A stretch of DNA of 58,749 nt from REBR01 sp033721915 (GTDB lineage: Bacteria > Pseudomonadota > Gammaproteobacteria > Pseudomonadales > Oleiphilaceae): contig JAWWAC010000014.1 in the NCBI GenBank assembly GCA_033721915.1, forward strand, positions 1 to 58,749, given 5' to 3'. Positions within the stretch are counted from its first letter, which is position 1. Each line of letters opens with the position of its first letter. The position numbers were made by a program, and so were the translations under genes. Shown here one piece after another: positions 26,379 to 34,328 of this stretch. A model generated the notes under the pieces. It ran no database searches. It worked only from the letters and a program-made list of their open reading frames with translations, and was not told the origin of the DNA.

Positions 26379-27891
26379 GTCAGTCAACGGCAGCGGCCAG
26401 TGGCAACGCATCTCCCCGCTGTCCATGATCCACCATCTGCTGCAGTTCCTGCGTCAGCTGGCGGGCAGCCCCAGTGCCTTTGCCGGCATGGCCGCCGCGG
26501 GCTATGCCTTTTTCACCCGATCACCACAGCAGGCGCTGGGGCTGATCACCGGCGTACTGTTGCTGGGCCTTCTGTGCCTGGTGGCCAGCTGGCTGCGGTT
26601 TGGTTACCGGGTGCACAACGGCGCCATACAGGTGCGCCGTGGTGTGCTGACCCGCCAGCGTCTGACCCTGCAGATGGAGCGCATCCAGACCCTCCGCCTG
26701 GAGCAGCCCCCCTACCTGCGCCCTTTCGGACTGGTACGCCTGAGCATCGAGTCCGCCGGCTCCGGGGCCCAGGAGGTGCATCTGGCCGGTATTCACCGGG
26801 ACTGGGCGGACCGGATACGCCAGCAGGCACTGAGCCACGGCGCCGGTGAAGAGGCCAGCCCGGACGAGCAGGCGCCCCCCGGTGACACCACCGCCACCCG
26901 GGGCGAGACCCTTCTGACACGCCGCCCAGGGGACCTGATCCGTTACGGCATCAGCAGCCCCCTGATTCTCTGGGGGGCCCTGGTGGTGGGCTCACTGCTC
27001 AGTGCCGCACTGCGGCGGCTGGAGCAGAACGGCGCGGCGGAGCAGCAGCTGCAGACACTGCTCAGCCGCATCACCGACATCATGCCACTGTGGGCGGCCT
27101 ACCTGTCCATTCTGTGCGGACTGATCGGGCTTCTGGTGGTGTTCTCCATCGCACTGACACTGCTGCGCTACAGCGGCTACCGGCTGCAGCGCCAGGGGGA
27201 CCGCTACATCGCCCACTCCGGACTCTTTACCCGGCGCGAGCAGATGCTGCGGCAGCACAAGATCCAGCACCTGTCACTGAACCAGAATGCCATGGCCAGG
27301 CTGCTGGGGCGGCGCCACCTGCAGTGCCACCAGATCGGCCTGGACACACCGGAGGGCCCTGAGAGCAGCCGTCACCTGACGGCTCCGGCACTGGACCTGG
27401 CGGACCAGACCCGTCTGATGGCCCGGTTCCAGCCGGGGCTGGACTTCGCCCAGCTGCGTTTTCACCGGGTCAGCCCCAGGCTGATGCTGCCCACACTGGC
27501 CCTGTGGCTGCCACTCTGGGCACTGGGGCTGGCCGGCACCTGGCTGAACGGGGGCAACGGCCTGTTGCTGGCCCTGTGGCTGGCGGCACTGCCGCTGATC
27601 CCGCTGATGGCCTGGCTCAAGTGGCGGCGCACCGGCTGGGTGCTGCACAACGGCTACCTGGTGCTGCGCCGAGGACTGGTGGGCGTGGGCTTTGTCAGCT
27701 TTGCCCCCTTCCGCGCCCAGAAGGTGACACTGGCGGCCACCCCCCTGCAGCGTCGACGGGGACTGTGCAACCTGATCATCGGGCTCAGTTCCGGCGCCTT
27801 CATGATCCCCTGCCTGGAAGAACGCGACGCCACCGCCCTGATGGACCACCTGCTGGCGGAGATGATCTCCAGCCGCGCTTCCTGGCTGTAG
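26368..27891 (+). CDS. YdbT-like triple PH-domain membrane protein
   Basis: A 507-residue membrane protein that partners YdbS. It contains about three repeats of two hydrophobic helices followed by a bPH2 domain. The PH segments start near VHNGAIQVRRGVLTRQRLTLQMERIQ, RYIAHSGLFTRREQMLRQHKIQHL and LHNGYLVLRRGLVGVGFVSF. The RGxxxRR-like consensus at the start of each PH strand is conserved. Start 26368 follows GGGAG by seven bases; the neighbouring ATG 26371 is equivalent. Translationally coupled to ydbS. Confidence 0.82.
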   Translation: MMTESVNGSGQWQRISPLSMIHHLLQFLRQLAGSPSAFAGMAAAGYAFFTRSPQQALGLITGVLLLGLLCLVASWLRFGYRVHNGAIQVRRGVLTRQRLTLQMERIQTLRLEQPPYLRPFGLVRLSIESAGSGAQEVHLAGIHRDWADRIRQQALSHGAGEEASPDEQAPPGDTTATRGETLLTRRPGDLIRYGISSPLILWGALVVGSLLSAALRRLEQNGAAEQQLQTLLSRITDIMPLWAAYLSILCGLIGLLVVFSIALTLLRYSGYRLQRQGDRYIAHSGLFTRREQMLRQHKIQHLSLNQNAMARLLGRRHLQCHQIGLDTPEGPESSRHLTAPALDLADQTRLMARFQPGLDFAQLRFHRVSPRLMLPTLALWLPLWALGLAGTWLNGGNGLLLALWLAALPLIPLMAWLKWRRTGWVLHNGYLVLRRGLVGVGFVSFAPFRAQKVTLAATPLQRRRGLCNLIIGLSSGAFMIPCLEERDATALMDHLLAEMISSRASWL

Positions 27892-27908
27892 AGCCCTGGC
27901 AACAGGCC

Positions 27909-27935
27909 AAAAAAAACCGGACACGGGGTCCGGTT
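27909..27935 (-). terminator. Intrinsic terminator of the reductase gene
   Basis: On the minus strand ACCGGACC pairs with GTCCGGT and is followed by eight T residues. It lies 21 bases after the reductase stop. On the plus strand the hairpin follows the ydbT homologue but has no T-run. Confidence 0.8.
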
Positions 27936-27955
27936 CTCTGTGCCTGTCTGGGGCC

Positions 27956-29191
27956 TCAGCCCTTGTCCAGGGTGAATTCCAGCCCGCTGTAAGCCTTGAG
28001 ACGCTTCACCAGGTGACCATCAAACAGGGTGGCCGGTGTCCAGAAACCGCCCTGGCGCTCCCCTTCCGCCAGATCCGTCACCATGCAGATGCCGGCCTGA
28101 CCCAGCATCTTGGCGGTGGAGCCGTAGCCGGGGTCGAGATCGCCGGTGACCTTGCCGCGCAGTGTCTGGCCATCGTCCGTCTGACCCCAGAAGCGCAGAT
28201 CGTAGAAGCCCTGCTCCTGGGCCTCGGCACTGGGGCCTTCGCCGGGCTTGGGCACTACGAAGCGCTCCAGTGCCCAGCGGGTGGGCTTGACCACGGCACC
28301 GGCCATGAAGGCGCCCATGGCGGCGGTCACACCCAGTGCCCGCATGCGCCCTTTCAGGCCGCGTCCGGTGAGCATGGCCTCGTCATAACGGAACTCGTGG
28401 CCATAGGCGTTGCCGGAGAGGGCATTGGAGCGGTGCACCACCCGGGTGTTGATGCCGGCCATGACAAAAGGGGCCACCCAGGCGTCAAACTCCGCGTCGT
28501 ATTCCGCGCTCTTGACGTTGGGCTGGCGGGCGGTAAAGCCGTGGGCTTCCGGGCAGATGGAGTAGGGGTTGGCCAGCTCCTTGCGCAGTGTGGGGTCGGC
28601 GCTGGCCTCCTTGACCACGTTCATCAGGCTGGCCACGGTGCCCCCGGAAAACTCCCCCTTGGCAGCCTTGACCCGCATCTTGACCCGGGCCAGTGGCTTG
28701 CCGTAACGGGTCTTCGCCGCCTCCTGCAGGAAATACACCCCCAGATCCGAGGGGATGGAGTCAAAGCCGCAGCAGTGCACGATACGGGCACCGGAGGCTT
28801 TGGCGTCCGCCTCGTAGCGCTCCACCATGCGGCGCACCCACTGCACCTCGCCGGTGAGGTCGCAGTAATCCGTGCCGCTTTTGGCGCACACCCGCACCAG
28901 TGGCTCACCGTAGAGGGCATAGGGGCCCACGGTGGAGATCACCGCACGGGTCTGGCGGCACATCTGCTTGAGGGCTTCCTCGTCGGAGGCATCCGCACGG
29001 ATCATGGGCAGGTCGGCACCGGCACTGCCCAGTGAGCGGCGCAGGTCCTGGAGTTTTTTCTCGGAGCGCCCGGCAATGGCCCATTTCAGCTTGCCGCCCT
29101 TGCCCAGGTGACCCAGCAGGTAACGGGTCAGCAACTGGCCGACAAAACTGGTGGCACCGAAAACAACAAGATCGTAGCGTGGCTCGCTCAT
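27956..29191 (-). CDS. Saccharopine dehydrogenase-fold reductase (trans-acting enoyl reductase family)
   Basis: A 411-residue protein with an N-terminal Rossmann fold (VVFGATSFVGQLLTRYLL, residues 9-26; AIAGRSEKKL near 40). The signature ISTVGPYALYGEPLVRVCAKSGTDYCDLTGE (about 85-115) follows, then HCCGFDSIPSDLG. This matches the mycobacterial trans-acting enoyl reductase and eukaryotic saccharopine-dehydrogenase-like oxidoreductase family, not true saccharopine dehydrogenases. It likely uses NAD(P) to reduce a lipid-linked substrate. A single-gene unit with its own terminator; neighbours give no pathway. Confidence 0.85.
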   Translation of the reverse strand: MSEPRYDLVVFGATSFVGQLLTRYLLGHLGKGGKLKWAIAGRSEKKLQDLRRSLGSAGADLPMIRADASDEEALKQMCRQTRAVISTVGPYALYGEPLVRVCAKSGTDYCDLTGEVQWVRRMVERYEADAKASGARIVHCCGFDSIPSDLGVYFLQEAAKTRYGKPLARVKMRVKAAKGEFSGGTVASLMNVVKEASADPTLRKELANPYSICPEAHGFTARQPNVKSAEYDAEFDAWVAPFVMAGINTRVVHRSNALSGNAYGHEFRYDEAMLTGRGLKGRMRALGVTAAMGAFMAGAVVKPTRWALERFVVPKPGEGPSAEAQEQGFYDLRFWGQTDDGQTLRGKVTGDLDPGYGSTAKMLGQAGICMVTDLAEGERQGGFWTPATLFDGHLVKRLKAYSGLEFTLDKG

Positions 29192-29285
29192 AACAGGGCT
29201 TCCTTGATCGCAAGAATGACAAAATCGTGAAAGGATTGTATCAGAGCATGGCTGTCAAATGACTGCAAGCGGCCAGTATTCCGAC

Positions 29286-30623
29286 TCAGTAGCGCCACTC
29301 CAGACCCGCCATCCCCTCCACCCGGCGGTAATCCCGGTCATTGAGATTGGCCCGGTTGCGCTCCCATTCCGCGGCGACAAACAGCACGAGGCCCCGGTTC
29401 AGTGAACGCTCAAGTCGGCTGCGCAGTCGCCACTGCTCCTCATGGCGCCGTGACAGTGTCTCGCCATTGCGCCGCTCCGGGTCACGGAAGCGGGACTGAC
29501 GGTAATCCAGGCGGTTATACAGCCTCCAGTCAGCCCCCAGTGACAGGTCCAGGCGGCCCCGCAGGCGGTGGCGCAGCGGCGAGGTGCTGAAAAAATCCCC
29601 GTCCCGCTCCAGGTCCTCACGGTCATTGAACTCGAAACGGTAACCCAGGCCCGCTGACAGGCTTTCACCCAGTGGCAGGCGGTAATCGGTTTCAGCGGCC
29701 CATTGCTCCCCCTGGTATTCCGGGAAGGCGTCAGAGGACCGGATCCGCACCGCCTCGAGCTGCCCGCGCCAGCTGCCCGGGCCCAGCGGGCGCAACACAC
29801 GGCCCTGCAGGCGTGCCCGGCTGTCCTGTGACTCTCCACCGAGGCGGGCATGGTCCAGCTCAGCACCCAGCCGCAGTGCCCAGGGGCCAAGGCGCTGATC
29901 ACGGGCCAGGCCGACGCCCATCTGGCTCTGGCGCAACGCCGGGCGGCTGCGGAACTGACGGTGGGCCACCAGACCGCTGAGCAGCCAGCCGGCGTCACTG
30001 TCACCGGCCAGATAGCCGGAGCCATAGGCCAGCCCTTCGGCAAAGGCATCCCCCTCTTTCAGGCGCCGCTGCGAGGCCAGATCCACATTGTCCTCGTACC
30101 CCCCGGAGAGGCTCAGCCCGCCCTGCCAGTTGCCGCCGGCGGCAGGCTCCGGCTGTGACGCATCCAGCCGCTCCAGCTGTCGCCCCGCCAGGGCACTCAG
30201 TCTTTCCTGTCCGCTCTCGCGGTGTACCTGGCGGAACCGCTCATGGGCCCGGCGCCGGTCACCGTCGGCCAGCGCCACCAGCCCCAGGTTGTAACGGGCC
30301 AGGTCGGCCAGCCGGGGCGAGTCCAGCAGCTGACTGAAAGCGTCCGCCGCCTCTTCCAGGCGCCCCGCCCGGTAATAGGCCACGCCCAGATTGTAGTACA
30401 GCGAGTCCGAGGCCAGCCCGGCCTCCCTGGCCTGTTCAAACAGCGCAATGGCCCGATCCGCCTCACCCGCCTCATGGGCCTCAATCCCCCGGGCCATCAG
30501 GGCACCGGGATCGGTCTGCGCCGCCAGTGGCAACGCCAGCATCAGCCAGACCATGGCCGTGAGACAGCGCAAAGGCGTTCTGATCAGGCGAGCAAAGGGA
30601 CCGCCGGCAGGGGTTTTCAGCAT
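29286..30623 (-). CDS. Tetratricopeptide-repeat protein with C-terminal outer-membrane-like barrel
   Basis: A 445-residue protein with a signal peptide (CLTAMVWLMLALPLAAQ). About four TPR-like helical repeats follow (residues ~40-140: LYYNLGVAYYRAGRLEEAADAF). Then comes a long beta-rich region with alternating Arg/Trp/Tyr strands, ending GMAGLEWRY, a plausible BAM recognition signal. TPR plus barrel resembles surface-lipoprotein-assembly modifier (Slam, DUF560) and PgaA-like export proteins; neither is certain. The start at ATG 30623 is preferred over 30692 because a terminator hairpin lies between them. Confidence 0.7.
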   Translation of the reverse strand: MLKTPAGGPFARLIRTPLRCLTAMVWLMLALPLAAQTDPGALMARGIEAHEAGEADRAIALFEQAREAGLASDSLYYNLGVAYYRAGRLEEAADAFSQLLDSPRLADLARYNLGLVALADGDRRRAHERFRQVHRESGQERLSALAGRQLERLDASQPEPAAGGNWQGGLSLSGGYEDNVDLASQRRLKEGDAFAEGLAYGSGYLAGDSDAGWLLSGLVAHRQFRSRPALRQSQMGVGLARDQRLGPWALRLGAELDHARLGGESQDSRARLQGRVLRPLGPGSWRGQLEAVRIRSSDAFPEYQGEQWAAETDYRLPLGESLSAGLGYRFEFNDREDLERDGDFFSTSPLRHRLRGRLDLSLGADWRLYNRLDYRQSRFRDPERRNGETLSRRHEEQWRLRSRLERSLNRGLVLFVAAEWERNRANLNDRDYRRVEGMAGLEWRY

Positions 30624-30646
30624 GGGAAAGCCATTGCCTCTTTCAC

Positions 30647-30668
30647 AAAAAAACAGCCCGGGGGGCTG
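30647..30668 (-). terminator. Intrinsic terminator of the ECF-1 operon
   Basis: Minus strand: CAGCC, five-base loop, GGCTG, then seven T residues. It lies 114 bases after the charged secreted protein and 24 bases before the TPR/barrel start, so it separates the two units. Confidence 0.8.
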
Positions 30669-30781
30669 AATGATGGAGTGCGGCAATAGCATAGCAGGAT
30701 TGGAGGCGGGTTGGGGTGAGGGGAAACCAGAAAAGTCCGGGCCGGCAACAGGGTCCGGGACCGGATTGCCCCCTGAGAAAA

Positions 30782-31174
30782 CTAAGGCCGGCTGCCACTC
30801 CGGGTATCAGGGCCTGCAGGCGGCTCTGAACCACCGGCGGAGGGGCCCCTGCCCCTGTCACGGTCAGGGGGGAGATCCAGCTGGCGGCCCCGCTGCTCAC
30901 GGGCTTCACGGGCCCGCTCACGGGCCTCCTCGGCCTTCTCCCGGCCAGTCTCCCTGGCTTCCGCCGCCCGCGCACGGCCCTCGCCGGAGGCCTCACGACC
31001 GGTCTCGGAGGCGGACTTGGGCAGAGGCAGCTCATGGGCCACAAAGTCCTTCAGGGATTCATCATCCCGCACCATTTCCATGGTGACATCCAGCTCATCC
31101 TCCGCCACCACGGTGGCGGGGAGAGCCAGTGACAGCATGGCAACCGCCATGACCCGTGTAATCCAGGATTTCAT
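30782..31174 (-). CDS. Secreted highly charged protein of unknown function
   Basis: Not recognised. A 130-residue product with a clear signal peptide (MKSWITRVMAVAMLSLALPATVVA, cut before EDELD). A short acidic stretch follows, then an extended Arg/Glu/Ala-rich segment (residues ~58-95, with AEARETGREKAEEARERARE). That segment is predicted to be a single charged helix or coiled coil. The tail is a Pro/Gly/Arg-rich disordered region. It starts by ATGA overlap with the anti-sigma gene, so it belongs to the same operon. It could be a periplasmic modulator or sensor of the anti-sigma factor; that is inference from position only. Confidence 0.6.
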   Translation of the reverse strand: MKSWITRVMAVAMLSLALPATVVAEDELDVTMEMVRDDESLKDFVAHELPLPKSASETGREASGEGRARAAEARETGREKAEEARERAREAREQRGRQLDLPPDRDRGRGPSAGGSEPPAGPDTRSGSRP

Positions 31175-31935
31175 GACTCATCCCTCCTTTCTGCCGGAGT
31201 CGTCTCCGGGGACTCCGTGCCCACCGGGGCGCGGAAGGTTTTGCGGCGCTCGCCATCGTCCAGGTGCGCCACCAGCTCGCCCTGGCCGGGAAACAGGTTG
31301 CGTACCGGCAGTGACAGCAGATTCTGCCCTTCCTGCAGATCCACCTTCCAGCTGATGGTCCTCTCACCCGGGAAAGCCGCCAGCTCCATATGGGCCGGCA
31401 TTTCCAGTGTCAGTGTGACATCCTCCATGGCCTTGCCGGCGGAAAACGCCAGACGCACCGTCTCAACGGTTTCATTGGCCACTGGGGTGTCTGGCTCGTC
31501 CAGGCCCCATTCAGAAGCCACCTCTTCGGAGACCGGCTCCGGAGATTCGGCAGGGGCGTCGTTTTCAGCCCGGTTTTCAGCGAGTGAAGCCTCCGGCGCA
31601 CCGACCTGCTCCAGGGGGGGGCCGGAATCCATCCACTGCCCCACCATCAGACCCACGGCCAGGCAGGCCGCCATGGCCGTGCCGATCATGGGCGACGTCC
31701 AGCCACGGCGATGTCTGCCACCGATGGCCCCGTCCAGCATACGCTGCTCAAAACCCGCATCCGGCTCCGGCACCGTCAGTGTGGCCAGTGCCTCACGACG
31801 GCGCTGCTCGGCCTTCAGCCGCACACGGCAATCACCACAGTGCTCAAGATGACCCGCACAGTCCCGCTGCTGCTCCGCGCTCAGGCGCTGGTCGCACCAG
31901 TCATCCATCAGTCTGATCATTTCATGGCACTGCAT
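31171..31935 (-). CDS. Zinc-finger anti-sigma factor (ZAS type)
   Basis: A 254-residue membrane protein. The N-terminal zinc-binding anti-sigma motif H-x3-C-x2-C lies at His29, Cys33, Cys36 (HLEHCGDC). A transmembrane segment follows (about 83-101, MIGTAMAACLAVGLMVGQW), then an acidic linker. A periplasmic beta-sandwich-like domain spans about 158-240 (VRLAFSAGKAMEDVTLTLEMP, LPVRNLFPGQGELVAHL). It lies 138 bases after the sigma gene. Expected to hold that sigma factor at the membrane until a periplasmic signal is sensed; the signal is unknown. Confidence 0.82.
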   Translation of the reverse strand: MQCHEMIRLMDDWCDQRLSAEQQRDCAGHLEHCGDCRVRLKAEQRRREALATLTVPEPDAGFEQRMLDGAIGGRHRRGWTSPMIGTAMAACLAVGLMVGQWMDSGPPLEQVGAPEASLAENRAENDAPAESPEPVSEEVASEWGLDEPDTPVANETVETVRLAFSAGKAMEDVTLTLEMPAHMELAAFPGERTISWKVDLQEGQNLLSLPVRNLFPGQGELVAHLDDGERRKTFRAPVGTESPETTPAERRDES

Positions 31936-32073
31936 GATTCACCCCGGCCGCTTGCCAGCCTTTCACCTTTACCGTTATGTCGACCCGCACAGTGATTCAT
32001 TGACTCAGCGGCATCCCTCTGCCGCCGGTTCATCAAACCCGTGACTCTTATCCCCACTGACGCCATTTTCCGC

Positions 32074-32646
32074 CTACTGTTCCAGCTTTTTTATCAGAGC
32101 CTGACGCAGTGCCTGGCGGTAACGGTGGAGCCGGGAGCGGATGGTCCCGTTGGACACCTCCATCAGATTGGCCAGATCCTCCTGATCCCAGCCCTCCCAG
32201 TCGTGCATCACCAGAAGGGTGCGCTGCGCCTCCGGCATCCCGTCCAGCACCGTGCGCACCAGCGCCTGCAGCCGGTCGCTTTCCATCTCCGCCAGGGGCC
32301 CCAGTGCATCGGCGGTGAACAGATCCAGCCCGTTACCCGGGTCACCATCGTCCGTCACCAGCGACAGGGCCCCCTCGGGCCGCCGGCCGATATTACGCTT
32401 CTGATCCAGAAACAGCCGATACAGCACCCGGTTCATCCAGGGCCGCAGATTCTCCACCGCCTCCATCTCGCTGGTCCGGGGCAACAGCTTCACCATCACC
32501 TCCTGCACCAGGTCCTCGGCGTCACTGCTGTTCCCGGTCAGCTTGTAGGCAAAGCGGTACAGCCCCCGCAGATGGGGGCGAACCAGCCGGTCAAAACGTC
32601 GTGCCCGGAATCGGTCCAGCATGGCCACTACTCTCAAATTGGACAT
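32074..32646 (-). CDS. ECF sigma factor 1
   Basis: A 190-residue extracytoplasmic-function sigma factor. Region 2 (LVRPHLRGLYRFAYKLTGNSSDAEDLVQEVMVKLLP) recognises the -10 element. Region 4 (MPEAQRTLLVMHDWEGWDQEDLANLMEVSNGTIRSRLHRYRQALRQ) recognises the -35 element. Start at ATG 32646; the in-frame ATG 32622 (MLDRFRARRF) is nearly as likely. Cognate anti-sigma lies downstream. It is divergent from a DUF4382 lipoprotein that may be a target, but no shared ECF promoter pair was seen in the 197-base spacer. Confidence 0.88.
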   Translation of the reverse strand: MSNLRVVAMLDRFRARRFDRLVRPHLRGLYRFAYKLTGNSSDAEDLVQEVMVKLLPRTSEMEAVENLRPWMNRVLYRLFLDQKRNIGRRPEGALSLVTDDGDPGNGLDLFTADALGPLAEMESDRLQALVRTVLDGMPEAQRTLLVMHDWEGWDQEDLANLMEVSNGTIRSRLHRYRQALRQALIKKLEQ

Positions 32647-32670
32647 CCAGGCAGCCCCGGAAAAACAGGA

Positions 32671-32695
32671 CCACCCGCGGGTGGCGACACTTATA
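32671..32695 (-). promoter_or_regulatory. Candidate promoter and palindrome upstream of ECF sigma 1
   Basis: On the minus strand an extended -10 (TGCTATAAG, -10 at 32695-32690) lies 44 bases before the sigma ATG. The expected start of transcription falls in a perfect 14-base palindrome, CCACCCGCGGGTGG (32671-32684). The palindrome could be an operator or a leader hairpin. Confidence 0.4.
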
Positions 32696-32843
32696 GCAGA
32701 AACACCCCACCAATGCAGTTCCGCCCACAGAACCCGTCTTTACAAACTGCAATAAAAAAGAAACGAACAAATTCCGCAACCCGGAGTGGTAATGGGTACG
32801 ATCCAACAAACTGGCATCAACACAAGCACAACGGAGAGACACC

Positions 32844-33755
32844 ATGAACCACTTTATCCTCAAGCCCCTCACCGCCGCCATTATGGCCACCGCACTGACC
32901 GGCTGTCTGAGCAGCGGTTCCTCCAGTGATGGCACCGGTTCCCTCTCTCTGGATGTGACTGACGCACCTGTCGACAATCTGACCGAAGTAAACATCACCT
33001 TTACTGGCGTTAGCATTCAGCCGGAAGACGGCGAGCGGATCCGGATTGATTTTGACGAGCCAAAGAGGCTGGATCTTCTTGAGCTGACTCGCGGCAACTC
33101 CGCCAGCCTCCTGTCGGACATTGAAGTTCCTGCCGGCGAATACAGCTTTATCCGCCTGCACACCTCCGAAAATGAAAGCTTTCCCGACATGTATGTCGTT
33201 GAGGACAACAGCTCCGGCACGCCTGGCCTGACTGTACCTTCCGGTGAGCTGAAGCTCGTCAGTGGCTTCACTGTGCCACAAGGCGGCAGCGCTAACTTCA
33301 CCATCGATTTTGATATGCGTAAAGCCATTGTCGATCCGGCTGCTGAGAACCAGTCCTATAAGCTTCGCCCGGCTCTGCGCCTGGTTAACAATGTCGAAGT
33401 TGGCAGCGTCGAGGGTACAGTCCTTGAAGCACCAAACTGCTCTACAACAGAGTTTCTTGGCCTGGTTTATGTTTATGAAGGCGCTGACGCCACTCCGGTC
33501 GACTTCTATATCGACGCAAATGGCAATGATCTCCGGGAGGAGCAACCACTTCTGGCCGCTGAAGTAGTGCAAGGCACAGGTGAAGACCCCAACTACAAAG
33601 CGGCTTTCCTGACTGAAGGTGAATACACCCTCGCCTACACCTGTGATGTGGATGATGTTGAAGCTGACGAGACTCTGAACTTCTCAGAGACCCGAAACGT
33701 CACAATCGTTGCTAACGAGACCAAGACCCAGGATCTCCCAATCCCGGTTCAGTAA
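32844..33755 (+). CDS. DUF4382 lipoprotein
   Basis: A 303-residue lipoprotein with lipobox ALTGC (Cys21) and a serine/glycine linker. A DUF4382 domain follows (GTGSLSLDVTDAPVDNLTEVNITFTGVSIQPEDG, residues ~30-185). A C-terminal Ig/carboxypeptidase-regulatory-like domain (about 190-300) ends in DLPIPVQ. The function of DUF4382 is unknown. The gene is notably AT-richer than its neighbours: 25 of 60 bases are G or C at 33421-33480. This is consistent with transfer or relaxed selection. AGAG precedes the ATG. Monocistronic, with its own terminator. Confidence 0.85.
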   Translation: MNHFILKPLTAAIMATALTGCLSSGSSSDGTGSLSLDVTDAPVDNLTEVNITFTGVSIQPEDGERIRIDFDEPKRLDLLELTRGNSASLLSDIEVPAGEYSFIRLHTSENESFPDMYVVEDNSSGTPGLTVPSGELKLVSGFTVPQGGSANFTIDFDMRKAIVDPAAENQSYKLRPALRLVNNVEVGSVEGTVLEAPNCSTTEFLGLVYVYEGADATPVDFYIDANGNDLREEQPLLAAEVVQGTGEDPNYKAAFLTEGEYTLAYTCDVDDVEADETLNFSETRNVTIVANETKTQDLPIPVQ

Positions 33756-33780
33756 ACAACCTGTCTTGACAGGAACACTT

Positions 33781-33812
33781 AAAAGCCCGGTTTAACAGCC
33801 GGGCTTTTTTTA
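33781..33812 (+). terminator. Intrinsic terminator of the DUF4382 gene
   Basis: AAAAGCCCGG pairs with CCGGGCTTTT across an eight-base loop, followed by more T. It begins 26 bases after the stop. The A-run on the left could let it also stop minus-strand transcripts. Confidence 0.88.
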
Positions 33813-33876
33813 TTCGTAACAAAAACACCCCAAACCAGCCTTTCCTCCCTCCGCTCCATCCAGCAACACACCCACC

Positions 33877-33979
33877 GCTATCTTCAGTGCCCTGGCTTAA
33901 AGGAGGCCAGGGACGGCCGACGCGGCGCATCGGGCCAGGGACGGCCCGATAAGCCGAAAGCCAGGGCACTGACGATAGC
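33877..33979. repeat. Nested palindromic intergenic element A
   Basis: Outer arms 33877-33898 and 33958-33979 are inverted copies matching at 21 of 22 positions (core CAGTGCCCTGGCTT). Inside are two hairpins sharing the core CCAGGGACGG: GGCCAGGGACGGCC (33905-33918) and ATCGGGCC..GGCCCGAT (33929-33950). It lies in the 573-base gene-free stretch 33756-34328. Confidence 0.75.
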
Positions 33980-34083
33980 CGAGGCGAGAAATAAAGTGGG
34001 CGCAGAAAGAAGACCAGGAAAACTCGTACCAACCAGTACAGACCCAAAGCATCCAGAGCGAAAGAAGCCACCAAACCCAGAGA

Positions 34084-34191
34084 GGCACCCCTCCCGGGGG
34101 TCTGGTTGCCAGCGGCCAGGGATGGCCGCCGCGAGACTGGAGACCAGGGACGGTTGATAGTCTCGCCAACCAGACCCCCGGGAGGGGTGCC
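34084..34191. repeat. Nested palindromic intergenic element B
   Basis: Outer arms 34084-34108 and 34167-34191 are perfect 25-base inverted repeats (inner ends ...TCTGGTTG and CAACCAGA...). Inside are GCGGCC AGGGAT GGCCGC (34112-34129) and a CGAGACT/AGTCTCG pair enclosing another CCAGGGACGG. It has the same plan as element A but different arms, so the two form a family with the core CCAGGGAYGG. Confidence 0.78.
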
Positions 34192-34217
34192 CTGCGCACC
34201 AACCCACCTCCTTCAAA
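34175..34217 (+). repeat. Dispersed intergenic repeat, copy 2
   Basis: Same-strand copy of the module at 14002-14045. It starts within the right arm of element B and runs past it, suggesting that the palindrome arm and this module are parts of one larger unit. Confidence 0.6.
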
Positions 34218-34328
34218 AAAGCAGTGGGAACCGAACGCCCAATCCATCTTCACAAAACCCCGGAAAACTGGATTTAAAGCGACAAGCCGTCACAATAGGC
34301 CAAAATCCCAACAACCCAGAGGCACACC

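Noticed and set aside
30624..30692. Longer N-terminus for the TPR/barrel protein from ATG 30692
   Set aside because: A terminator hairpin with a T-run (30647-30668, minus strand) lies within this stretch, and the signal peptide fits the start at 30623.
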